From Acidobacteriota bacterium (lineage in GTDB: Bacteria; Acidobacteriota; Vicinamibacteria; Vicinamibacterales; CAVVIG01): 64,000 nt of DNA. The notes under the pieces were generated by a model. It was given only the letters and a program-made list of their open reading frames with translations, was not told the origin of the DNA and ran no database searches. Positions within the stretch are counted from its first letter, which is position 1; every line of letters begins with the position of its first letter. The position numbers and the translations under genes are program-made. Below, in pieces: positions 46,007 through 53,655 of this stretch. The DNA lies in NCBI GenBank assembly GCA_003222395.1, contig QHWB01000044.1, positions 62,001-126,000 on the forward strand, in the 5' to 3' direction.

Positions 46007-46022
46007 TGGAACATCGGTTGCT
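46007..46022 (+). promoter_or_regulatory. Sigma-54 (-24/-12) promoter of the peptide operon
   Basis: TGGAACATCGGTTGCT: GG at 46008-46009 and GC at 46020-46021 are exactly 10 nt apart, as the TGGCAC-N5-TTGCW consensus requires, with one mismatch in the first box. Transcription should start near 46033, about 80 nt before the radical SAM gene. Confidence 0.7.
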
Positions 46023-46115
46023 ATTCCATGGCACTACGGTCCTCATCATTTATAAACACGATTCGGTTCTCATCTCGGCCAAGCAACATCGTTTCGGGAT
46101 GTAGTTGGGAGCGTG

Positions 46116-47528
46116 ATGCAGTCGTCGATGTTCAACCTCCGTGTGACGCTCGATGAGCGGGGCGAAATCTTCCTGATGAATACGCTCACCGACGCCCAGC
46201 TCGTCGTGTCGAGCGACGTCGCCGCCCTGCTCGATCGGTCGAGCGACGCGATGGTCGGGAACGACGAGGACGAGCTCGAAGCGCTTGCGCTCCTGCACGA
46301 GAACGGATTCCTGGTCGAGAGCCGCGACGCCGACCGGCGCGCGCTCGATCAGTATCTGTCCGAGGTGAAGAGCGACGCGACGGAGCTGAACGTCACGATT
46401 CTGACGACGCTGCAGTGCAACTTCGCCTGCGACTACTGCTTCCAGGGCGATCACGCCGACTACAACCAGCGCGCCGATCGGATGTCGCTCGAAACGGCGA
46501 GCCGCGTCGGCGATTGGATCGAGCGCGAGCTCGATCGTGTGCGCCCTGAGAAGCTGGTGCTCACGTTCTTCGGCGGCGAACCGCTCCTCAATCTGCCGGT
46601 GATGTACGCGATCGCCGAGCGGCTGTGGAAGGCAACGCGGGAACGGGGCGTCGCGCACTACGTCAACATCATCACCAACGGGCTGCTGCTGACTCCGGAC
46701 GTTGTCGATCGCATGTCGCCGCTGGGGCTGAACGGCGTGAAGATCACGCTCGACGGCGATCGGAACACGCACGACCGGATGCGCCCGCTCCGCGGCGGAC
46801 AGGGAACGTTCGATCGCATCATCGACAACATCCGGAAGGTCGCGGGCCGCTGCCGGATCGCGGTCGGCGGAAACTTCGACGAGAGCTCGGTCGACAGCTT
46901 TCCGGCGCTGCTCGACTTCCTGCACGAGCAGGATTTCGCCGACAAGCTGTCGAAGGTCTTCTTCAAACCGATCGTCCGGACCGAGCCCGTGTCGGCGAAG
47001 GGCATCATCCCGTTGACGCCGATCGCGGCGAAGGACAGCTTCAACGGCACGTGCATGACATCGGTCGGCTCGGGGGCCGGCCGCGCGTGCGATTCGTGCA
47101 ACGTGCTCGACGACAAGCTGTCGATGGTGCGCGAGCACACCAAGCGCCTCGGCTTCCCGACGCACGACGGCGTGCACAACGGTCCGTGCCACGTGCACAA
47201 ACAGCACGCGCACACGATCGGCCCGGACGGCTCGCTCTACGCGTGCCCCGGCTTCACCGGCCAGCTCGCGCTGTCGACCGGCCACATCGACGACCGCAAG
47301 GACTCGTGGCGCGAGACGGCGCTCGAGCGGTTCAACCGACTGCATCCATGGAAAGAGTGCGGTGACTGCGCGTTCATCCCGGTCTGCGCCGGTGGGTGCG
47401 TCGCAGCTTCGTACTCTCAGCTTGGCGACATGAACCTGCCGACATGTCACAAGCCAAGTTTTGAATCGGCACTCGTGTCCCTGGCGCATGAAATCGCCAG
47501 AAACGAAGCGACCCCCCAGGTCGCATAA
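46116..47528 (+). CDS. Radical SAM/SPASM peptide maturase
   Basis: 470 residues. The 4Fe-4S SAM site is C101-x3-C105-x2-C108 (CNFACDYC), with the GGEP motif soon after (FFGGEPLL). The C-terminal SPASM domain is canonical: C-x13-G-x4-C (CHVHKQHAHTIGPDGSLYAC), then C-x2-C-x5-C-x3-C (CGDCAFIPVCAGGC) and a final Cys. The N-terminal 85 residues resemble the small peptide-recognition region found in many SPASM maturases. Such enzymes crosslink ribosomal peptides. The start ATG at 46116 has GGGAG 4 nt upstream. Transcribed from a sigma-54 promoter; the substrate is most probably the 30-residue peptide encoded 12 bp downstream. Confidence 0.93.
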   Translation: MQSSMFNLRVTLDERGEIFLMNTLTDAQLVVSSDVAALLDRSSDAMVGNDEDELEALALLHENGFLVESRDADRRALDQYLSEVKSDATELNVTILTTLQCNFACDYCFQGDHADYNQRADRMSLETASRVGDWIERELDRVRPEKLVLTFFGGEPLLNLPVMYAIAERLWKATRERGVAHYVNIITNGLLLTPDVVDRMSPLGLNGVKITLDGDRNTHDRMRPLRGGQGTFDRIIDNIRKVAGRCRIAVGGNFDESSVDSFPALLDFLHEQDFADKLSKVFFKPIVRTEPVSAKGIIPLTPIAAKDSFNGTCMTSVGSGAGRACDSCNVLDDKLSMVREHTKRLGFPTHDGVHNGPCHVHKQHAHTIGPDGSLYACPGFTGQLALSTGHIDDRKDSWRETALERFNRLHPWKECGDCAFIPVCAGGCVAASYSQLGDMNLPTCHKPSFESALVSLAHEIARNEATPQVA

Positions 47529-47540
47529 GGAGAAATAGCC

Positions 47541-47633
47541 ATGAAAATCAAAGTGATCAACAAGGCGACGAACCGTAAGCCGACCGGTTTCTGCGTCCAG
47601 ATGGTCGACGATCCGCCGATGAACAAGAAGTAA
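47541..47633 (+). CDS. 30-residue Cys-containing peptide, candidate RiPP precursor
   Basis: A very short gene with a strong ribosome site AAGGAG 8 nt before its ATG. The peptide begins MKIKVINKAT and ends GFCVQMVDDPPMNKK: a basic, likely leader half and an acidic C-terminal half with a single Cys (C18), two Asp (D23, D24) and Pro-Pro. No signal peptide, GG site or transporter is visible. The position between the SPASM maturase and a solute-binding protein (2 bp gap) strongly suggests a modified peptide. A Cys-to-Asp thioether, as known from ranthipeptides with Cys-x3-Asp, is one possibility; here the spacing is Cys-x4-Asp. No known precursor family is recognised. Confidence 0.8.
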   Translation: MKIKVINKATNRKPTGFCVQMVDDPPMNKK

Positions 47634-47635
47634 AC

Positions 47636-49153
47636 ATGCCGCATCACCGCGGCAAGTGCCGCGAGGGTAGGATCTGCCTAGCGATCGTTACAGCCGCCCT
47701 ATCGACCGTAGCGATCGCTATCGGATCGTGCCGAAAGCTCCCAGCATCACGCGCCGATACGGCGTCGGGCATTTTGCGCGTCGGAACGGCTCAACTCTCG
47801 GCGAGCAATCCAATCGCCGGCCTTCGTCAGTTGAGTCAACTCCTTACCGTGGAAGGTCTGGTCCGTGTCGGAGAAGACGGTCGCCTCGAACCCGTCCTAG
47901 CCGAAAAATGGTCTTTCGCAAACGGCGGACGGTCGCTCTTGCTCACCCTCCGATCGGGTGTGCAGTTTCACGATGGCACCATCCTGGACTCGAATGCGCT
48001 CGTACGCGCGCTTCCGGAAGGCCTGAAATCCTTTTGGGGCTCACTCGCGCAGAACGTTGAACAAATCAAGGCAATCGACGACCGCACGATCGAGATCACA
48101 TTCAGAAGCCCATCGCCGCTCTGGCAGGAAATGCTTGAAGTGACGATTCGAAAGCCTGGTGGCTCGATCGTTGGTACCGGGCCCTTCATCGCGGCGCAAA
48201 ACGCTGCCACGTTACGAGCGAATGCTAATTATTACCTCGGGTCCCCACGAATTAATGAAGTTGAAGTCACGAGCTTTCCTGCTGTTCGCACGGCGTGGGC
48301 TGAACTGCTGCGAAACCGAATCGACATGCTGTGGGAAGTCGGAACCGACGCGTTAGATTCTCTCCAGAGCTCCACGACGGTTGCCGTTTTCGCCTACACT
48401 CGACATTATCAATACGTGCTTGCCTTCAACCCGAGGACACCTGCTCTTCGATCGAGTGATGTCCGTCGGGCGCTGAACATGGCCATCAATCGGGCCGAAA
48501 TCGTCCGGCAGGCGCTGAACGGTCATGGCGTTCCATCGTCGGGGCCGGTTTGGCCGCGATACTGGGCGCTCCCGCCCCCCGTCGCGACATTCGAATTCGA
48601 CCCCGCGCGCGCCGCCGAGCTGCTTGCAGGTCGTGCCCAGCCGAAGATTCCTGTTCGGTTTACGTGCCTCATCCCTGCCGATGCGATGTACGAGCGCCTT
48701 GCTCTGGAGGTGCGGCGGCAACTTCAGGCCGTCGGTGTCGAGATGGACGTACAAGGAATGCCAACGGACCGGCTGTTTGAAGCAGAACGAACGGGAAAGT
48801 TCGACGCCGTGCTTATTGACTTCGTTAGTGGACCGACGATGCTGCGCGTGTGGTCCCTGCGGGACTCGCGTACCGAGAATAACCTTGGCGGGTTTGGAAA
48901 CGGCACGATAGATTCGGGATTCGACCGAATTGGTCAGGCCGCAGACGAGGACAATTACCGACAGGGCGTCGGCAGCCTCCAGCAGGCCTTCCTTGATGAT
49001 CCGCCGGCGATTTTCCTCGCCTGGAGTGAACGCGCACGCGCCATCAGCAAGCGTTTCGCTGTTCCTCCGCCTGAAAACGGACGTGATGTAATTAGTACGA
49101 TCCGACTCTGGTCTCCGCGTAATAATGACGCGAGGTTCGCTAGCCGAAATTAG
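47636..49153 (+). CDS. Family 5 solute-binding lipoprotein, orphan
   Basis: 505 residues. Signal with a lipobox-like IGSC (about residues 29-32), so membrane-anchored. The mature protein matches the oligopeptide/nickel-binding SBP family 5: LRVGTAQLSASNPIAGL near the start, VEGLVRVGEDGRLEPVLAEK, LRSGVQFHDGT and RRALNMAINRAEIV. No ABC permease or ATPase is nearby, so uptake is not its obvious role; together with the downstream kinase it may be a peptide-sensing protein. Codon use is visibly less GC-rich than in its neighbours (many AAT, TTA, GAA codons), which may reflect transfer. Confidence 0.9.
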   Translation: MPHHRGKCREGRICLAIVTAALSTVAIAIGSCRKLPASRADTASGILRVGTAQLSASNPIAGLRQLSQLLTVEGLVRVGEDGRLEPVLAEKWSFANGGRSLLLTLRSGVQFHDGTILDSNALVRALPEGLKSFWGSLAQNVEQIKAIDDRTIEITFRSPSPLWQEMLEVTIRKPGGSIVGTGPFIAAQNAATLRANANYYLGSPRINEVEVTSFPAVRTAWAELLRNRIDMLWEVGTDALDSLQSSTTVAVFAYTRHYQYVLAFNPRTPALRSSDVRRALNMAINRAEIVRQALNGHGVPSSGPVWPRYWALPPPVATFEFDPARAAELLAGRAQPKIPVRFTCLIPADAMYERLALEVRRQLQAVGVEMDVQGMPTDRLFEAERTGKFDAVLIDFVSGPTMLRVWSLRDSRTENNLGGFGNGTIDSGFDRIGQAADEDNYRQGVGSLQQAFLDDPPAIFLAWSERARAISKRFAVPPPENGRDVISTIRLWSPRNNDARFASRN

Positions 49154-49159
49154 ATCCGG

Positions 49160-50926
49160 ATGGCTTTGAGAATCCGGCACATCGCGCATCGCTTCGCGCT
49201 GTTGCTCGCGCTTGCCGCAGTAGTGCCGCTCGTCGCATACGGCGTCATCTCGATCTGGTCGCTTCAACGCGGCACGCGCGCATCGATCACCACCGGAAAC
49301 GAGAACGTCGCCACGCGTGCCGCCGAGGAAATCCGCCGCTACGTCGTCGGCAACGCGGACCTGCTCAAGGCGCTCGCCGCCGATCTGCAGAACACCGGCC
49401 TCGAGGCGTGGCAGCAGGACCGCATCCTCAAGAACTACGTCCTCGAGTTCCGCGAATTCCGGGAGATCACGCTCTTCGACGAGGGCGGCGCGATCATCGC
49501 GTCGAGCCGCGTGGGCAAGCCGCGCGTCACGATTCCAAAGGACGCGGAGCTGTCGGTCGACGGCGTGCTGATGTCGCCGATGCGCGTTGACGAAGATCTC
49601 CTCCCCACGTCGGCGTTCGGCATCCATCTCACGCGCCTGAACCGGCCCGCGGGCTGGCTCGCCGGCGAGCTCAACCTCGAGGAGATGTGGCGCATGGTCG
49701 ACCGCATCCGCCTCGGCGAGCACGGCTACGCGATGGTCATCGCCCCGGACGGCGCGCTGATCGCGCACGGCGACCCGGACAAGAAGGCGCTCGTCGCGCA
49801 GACGCGCAACATGTCGTCGTCCAACCCGATGCTCGCCGCGGCTCGAGAGCAACGAGAGGACGCGCCGGTGGCGCGCGAGTACGTGGACGAGGACGGCCGC
49901 CGCGACCTCGGAGTGGCGGCGAAGATTACGGCGCTCGGCTGGACCGTCGTGGTCGAGCAGCCGACCAACGAAGCATTCGCCAGCGCCCAGGAGCTGCAGA
50001 AGCAGCTCATCGTCGCGATCTCGCTGGCGCTGTTCGCGATGATTGCCGTCGGCTACGCGTTCGGCCGCTCGTTCATCGATCCGATCCTCGAGCTCAAGCG
50101 CGCCACGCACGACGTCGCCGCGAGAGGCCATCTGGACACGCGCGTCGACATCACGACCGGCGACGAGTTCGCGGATCTGGGTGAGTCGTTCAACGTCATG
50201 GCGGATCGCCTCGTCGAGCTGCAGGAAGACCTGAAGCGGCAGGAGCGGCAGGCGATATTCGGGCGCATGGCGGCGGGTCTCGTGCACGACCTCTCGCACC
50301 CGATTCAGAACATCGGCAACAGCACGCGGCTGCTGCTGCGCGACGACGTCGACGCCGAGTCGCGCGACATGTTCCGGCGCACGATCGACCGCGAGCTGCA
50401 GACGCTGAAGCGCTTCATGGAAGATCTGCGCAACATCGTGAAGCCGAAGCCGATCGAACGCTTCGCGATGGACGTGAATGCGTCCGTGGCGGAAATAGTC
50501 GAATCGATGCGCGCCGAGGGCGAGCGCCACGGCATCGCCATCGAGACGCAGTACGCGTCGGGACCGTTGTTCATCGAGGGCGACCGCTTCGCCCTCGGCC
50601 GTGTGTACCGCAATCTCATTACGAATGCGATTCAGGCCACCGAAGCAGGCGGGCGGATCCTCATCGGCACGGCGCGCGCCGGCGACCACGTCGAGATTAC
50701 CGTTGCCGACACCGGTTCGGGCATTCCGGCCGATCGACTCTCGAAAATCTTCGACGACTTCGTCACGACCAAGCGGCGCGGCCTCGGCCTCGGTCTCGCG
50801 ATCTCGAAGCGGATCGTCGAACAGCTTGACGGCACGATCGCCGTCAACAGCGAAGTGGGACGCGGCACGGCATTTACGCTGCGCTTTCCGGCGCGCGACG
50901 ACCGCGCGCAGGCGGCTGCCAGTTAG
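49160..50926 (+). CDS. Membrane sensor histidine kinase with extracytoplasmic Cache-like domain
   Basis: 588 residues. TM1 (about 11-33), an extracytoplasmic region of 250 residues that looks like a double Cache sensor (FREFREITLFDEGGAIIASS, GEHGYAMVIAPDGALIAHGD), TM2 (about 283-302), HAMP (303-355), phospho-accepting H376 in GLVHDLSHPIQN, and an ATPase domain with NLITNAIQAT, DTGSGIP and GLGLGLAI. It is NtrB-like and should phosphorylate a sigma-54 regulator, most plausibly the one at 44376. It starts 6 bp after the SBP gene. Confidence 0.93.
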   Translation: MALRIRHIAHRFALLLALAAVVPLVAYGVISIWSLQRGTRASITTGNENVATRAAEEIRRYVVGNADLLKALAADLQNTGLEAWQQDRILKNYVLEFREFREITLFDEGGAIIASSRVGKPRVTIPKDAELSVDGVLMSPMRVDEDLLPTSAFGIHLTRLNRPAGWLAGELNLEEMWRMVDRIRLGEHGYAMVIAPDGALIAHGDPDKKALVAQTRNMSSSNPMLAAAREQREDAPVAREYVDEDGRRDLGVAAKITALGWTVVVEQPTNEAFASAQELQKQLIVAISLALFAMIAVGYAFGRSFIDPILELKRATHDVAARGHLDTRVDITTGDEFADLGESFNVMADRLVELQEDLKRQERQAIFGRMAAGLVHDLSHPIQNIGNSTRLLLRDDVDAESRDMFRRTIDRELQTLKRFMEDLRNIVKPKPIERFAMDVNASVAEIVESMRAEGERHGIAIETQYASGPLFIEGDRFALGRVYRNLITNAIQATEAGGRILIGTARAGDHVEITVADTGSGIPADRLSKIFDDFVTTKRRGLGLGLAISKRIVEQLDGTIAVNSEVGRGTAFTLRFPARDDRAQAAAS

Positions 50927-51006
50927 CGCCTGCGAGCCGGCGCCAGCGGCCGGGGGGCGCACAGCCTGAGCCGATCGAGGGGTGGGTTGCGCGTAAGAGG
51001 TGGGGA

Positions 51007-51270
51007 ATGGGAGGGGAAGCGAGAACCATGTTTCGGACACTCGTCAAGACAGACGCCATAGCCGTCGACGATCACACCGTCGCGGTACGGTACTTCGAGC
51101 TGCGCACGCTGCGCGGCGGCCGGCGTTACAGCGCCGAAATCCTGCTGGGACCGGGCGACCGGATCATCCTCGATGACGATTCGGTGACGAATTTGGAAGC
51201 GCGCGCGGAGATGCTCGTGCCGGCGACGCTGTACAGCCGCGTGCTCGCCGCGCGTCCGACCGCCGCCTAG
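51007..51270 (+). CDS. Hypothetical protein, 87 residues
   Basis: A small soluble protein with VRYFELRTLRGGRRYSAEIL and LGPGDRIILDDDS, mostly beta strands. GAGG lies 6 nt before the ATG at 51007; a second ATG at 51028 is also possible. It follows the kinase gene by 80 bp in the same direction. I do not recognise the family. Confidence 0.6.
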   Translation: MGGEARTMFRTLVKTDAIAVDDHTVAVRYFELRTLRGGRRYSAEILLGPGDRIILDDDSVTNLEARAEMLVPATLYSRVLAARPTAA

Positions 51271-51352
51271 ACCAGGAACCGCCGACCGCGAGGTGGCGCG
51301 GCAGCCGTCGCCGCGCCGCTCTCGCATCAAGCGTCAAGCAGGTTGGGGAGAG

Positions 51353-51652
51353 TTACTTTCGGGGCAGAACCGCGTCTTTCAGCTGTTTGGCAATCCTCGC
51401 CTTCACGACCGTTTTCGCTGGAATCTTGATCGCCTCACCTGTCGCCGGGTTGCGGCCCATTCGCGCTTTGCGCTTCTGAACGACGAGCTTCACCATGCCG
51501 GGCAGCACGAACTCGCCCGATCGCTTCAGCTCCTTCTCCGAGAGCGCCGTCAGCTCGTCGAAGAACTCCCGAGCCTGCGTCCGCTTCATCTCGAAGCGTT
51601 CGGCGAAATGGGAAAAGAGTTCGGATTTGCCCATCCTGCGGGCGTCGGCCAT
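51353..51652 (-). CDS. HU-family DNA-binding protein
   Basis: 99 residues, normal length. MGKSELFSHFAER at the start of the conserved part and the DNA-arm signature GRNPATGEAIKIPAKTVVKA are typical of HU/IHF. Binds and bends DNA as a dimer. The true start may be the internal ATG at 51634 (MGKSELF). Confidence 0.95.
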   Translation of the reverse strand: MADARRMGKSELFSHFAERFEMKRTQAREFFDELTALSEKELKRSGEFVLPGMVKLVVQKRKARMGRNPATGEAIKIPAKTVVKARIAKQLKDAVLPRK

Positions 51653-51797
51653 CGGCGTTCTCCCCTGCTCACGCGCGTGATGTTCACCGCAGCACGTCGC
51701 GCGCGCAGCGACAGCGCAGTTTTTGTTCGAAAAAACGCCGTATCCTAGCGCGCGCCTCTCGCCAGTGTCAATTGGCGCACGCTAGAATTCGCCTCGT

Positions 51798-52154
51798 ATG
51801 TCAAGCTCGACGATCGAGACCTTTCCCAACCCGCGACCCGAACGGGATTATGAAATTGCCATTCACTGTCGGGAGTTCACGTCGGTGTGTCCCAAGACCG
51901 GGCTGCCCGATTTCGGTGAGATTCGAATCACCTACGTGCCCGACGCGAGCTGTATCGAGCTGAAATCGCTGAAGTACTACATGATCGAGTTCCGCAACCG
52001 CGGAATCTTCTACGAGCACGTCACGAACCAGATCCTCGACGACCTTGTCGCCGCCATCCATCCGCGCCGCATGACCGTCGTCGGCGATTTCTCCGTTCGC
52101 GGAGGCATCAAGACCGTCGTCACCGCCGAATACCTGTCGAAGGGCAGTCGCTGA
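51798..52154 (+). CDS. queF: NADPH-dependent 7-cyano-7-deazaguanine reductase QueF
   Basis: 118 residues, the short (type I) QueF. Catalytic Cys31 in [14 protein letters not shown], and the family motif [20 protein letters not shown] followed by the substrate Glu region. It reduces preQ0 to preQ1 in queuosine synthesis. TAGAAT is 9 nt before the ATG. The stop overlaps the Smr gene start (TGATG). Confidence 0.96.
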   Translation: MSSSTIETFPNPRPERDYEIAIHCREFTSVCPKTGLPDFGEIRITYVPDASCIELKSLKYYMIEFRNRGIFYEHVTNQILDDLVAAIHPRRMTVVGDFSVRGGIKTVVTAEYLSKGSR

Positions 52155-52423
52155 TGGCCGATCGCGTCGTGCGCATTCCGATCGAGGCGGAGCTCGATCT
52201 CCACGCGTTCGCGCCGGCGGAGATCAGATCTGTCGTCGAGGAATACGTGGAAGCTGCCGCCGCGGCAGGATTGCGAGAGGTGCGGCTCGTTCACGGACGC
52301 GGCCGCGGCGTGCAGCGCGGCATCGTGCAGGCGGCGCTGGAACGCCACGCGCGCGTCGTCGAGTTCTGGGACGATACGGAGTCACATCTCGGCGCGACGA
52401 TCGCGATCCTGTCGCTCGGCTAG
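52154..52423 (+). CDS. Smr-domain protein
   Basis: 89 residues, essentially one Smr domain: ELDLHAFAP (LDLH motif, about 14-22) and LVHGRGRGVQRGIVQ (HGxGxGxLR-like, about 45-60). Smr domains nick or bind branched DNA, or act as ribonucleases on stalled ribosomes. Stand-alone versions are mostly uncharacterised. Its TAG stop is the first triplet of a hairpin repeat. Confidence 0.85.
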   Translation: MADRVVRIPIEAELDLHAFAPAEIRSVVEEYVEAAAAAGLREVRLVHGRGRGVQRGIVQAALERHARVVEFWDDTESHLGATIAILSLG

Positions 52424-52580
52424 AAGCCTCGCGCTACAACGCGTCCGCTATACGACGATCGCCCGGAACCTTTCAGTCGACTTCAAATTGCTTCGGGCGA
52501 GCGTTTCAGGCGAGGCCAGACTCACTGTAGCGCGAGCCTTTCAGGCGAGCGCACATCTTCGGGCGAGCGCACATCTTCAG
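52415..52580. repeat. REP-like hairpin cluster
   Basis: A GGCT-type unit follows the Smr stop, and three to four GCCT-type units precede the DUF192 stop, one with the insert ATCTTCGGGCGAGCGCACAT duplicated. Between them lies decayed material (CTTTCAGTCGACTTCAAATT). Confidence 0.8.
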
Positions 52581-52960
52581 GCGAGCGACACTTCCATCGA
52601 TTCCGCCGGAACGTGTTCAGATCCGATGTAGAGACGGTCGCCGACGCGAACGTCGCGCGTGCCGGCAACCGCGCCGGCCGCAAGCTCGATGACCGTGTGC
52701 GCGCCCCACGCCGCCGCAATGCGCCACGGACCCATCTGACGCACCACCTTGAGGACGATGCCGTTTCGATCGACGAAGACGACATCGATAGGAAATTGCA
52801 TGAACGCGGTATGTACCGAAAAGCACGGAGTGAGCACGAGCGCAGCCGCCGGATCGAGATGATCGCGGCCCAGCAGCCCCTTGCGACGGGTCGCGCGGTC
52901 GTCCGCAACCTCCACGGCGCTGGCGACGACCGTTCGCGTGTGAGCGTTCATCAACCGCAT
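52577..52960 (-). CDS. DUF192 family protein
   Basis: 127 residues from the ATG at 52960. Typical DUF192 strings: RRKGLLGRDHLDPAAALVL, CFSVHTAFMQFPIDVVFVDR and KVVRQMGPWRIA, ending with VIELAAGAVAGTRDVRVGD. The family is a small beta protein of unknown role, often near exported proteins. It lies just downstream of the Tad locus in the same direction. The longer frame to 53185 reads through a CAGCCCC heptamer array and was trimmed. Confidence 0.85.
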   Translation of the reverse strand: MRLMNAHTRTVVASAVEVADDRATRRKGLLGRDHLDPAAALVLTPCFSVHTAFMQFPIDVVFVDRNGIVLKVVRQMGPWRIAAAWGAHTVIELAAGAVAGTRDVRVGDRLYIGSEHVPAESMEVSLA

Positions 52961-52981
52961 GCCCTGACCCCTGTCCTCTGA

Positions 52982-53043
52982 TCCCAACCCCAACAAGCAG
53001 CCCCCAGCCCCCAGTCCCCAGCCCGCAGCCCCCAGCCCCAGAC
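52982..53043. repeat. Heptamer array (CAGCCCC)
   Basis: About seven copies of CAGCCCC or close variants with a 7-bp period, between the methyltransferase-like gene and the DUF192 gene. Confidence 0.85.
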
Positions 53044-53655
53044 TCAGAACAGTCCCGGCACCAGATGCCAGGCGACACGGGTGCAATACGCCTGATAGGA
53101 GCTGTCGCTCGCCAGCACCCGTTCCTCGAGGAGCGCCCGAACGATCAGCGCCGAATCGGCGACGAGCACGACGGCCGCGTTCCACACCGTCGGGTGCGCC
53201 ATGACGAACGCGAAGTGGGTAATCACGTAGCCGGTGTAAATCGGGTGCCGGACGATGTTGTACGGTCCGCGCGCCACGACGCCGCGATTGGCCGGCACGA
53301 TGCCGAAGCTCCGGCCCAGCGTCAGCTTGGCGGCTATGACGACGATGAGGCCGGCCGCCGACATCGCGGCGGTCATCGCGTCGCCGGCCAATGGCGCCGC
53401 GGCGGATGGGCGCAGCAACGGCGGCCCCGCAACCGACAGCATCGTCATCGCGGCGGCGGCAAAGGATCGATCCACCACCTGCGCGCGGCGGCGCGCGATC
53501 GTCAGCACGACGATCAGCGACTCACTCGTCAGCAGAAGCATTCCGGTGATGTGACCGGTCCGCAGGAATTCGGCGAGCAGGTTCATCGACAACAGCGTGA
53601 ACAGGACTGCGCAGGCCGCTCGCGCCGCCAGGTCGCGGGCGTGCTCAGACGACAT
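53044..53655 (-). CDS. Isoprenylcysteine-methyltransferase-like membrane protein
   Basis: 203 residues with about five membrane helices. The C-terminal part has the family signature GPYNIVRHPIYTGYVITH and the terminal EERVLASDSSYQAYCTRVAW, ending LVPGLF. ICMT/PEMT-like proteins methylate carboxyl or amine groups using SAM in membranes. It overlaps the AAA+ gene by 11 bp, so it may belong to the Tad operon, although no prenylated target is known there. Confidence 0.82.
   Translation of the reverse strand: MSSEHARDLAARAACAVLFTLLSMNLLAEFLRTGHITGMLLLTSESLIVVLTIARRRAQVVDRSFAAAAMTMLSVAGPPLLRPSAAAPLAGDAMTAAMSAAGLIVVIAAKLTLGRSFGIVPANRGVVARGPYNIVRHPIYTGYVITHFAFVMAHPTVWNAAVVLVADSALIVRALLEERVLASDSSYQAYCTRVAWHLVPGLF

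Noticed and set aside
48353-51040. 895-codon open frame on the minus strand
   Set aside because: It is antisense to the SBP and kinase genes, has a low-complexity Arg/His/Asp-rich composition typical of shadow frames in high-GC DNA, and no recognisable domain.
51028-51270. Shorter start for the hypothetical protein at 51007
   Set aside because: Kept only as an alternative: GAGG is better placed for 51007 than any site for 51028, though family data could reverse this.
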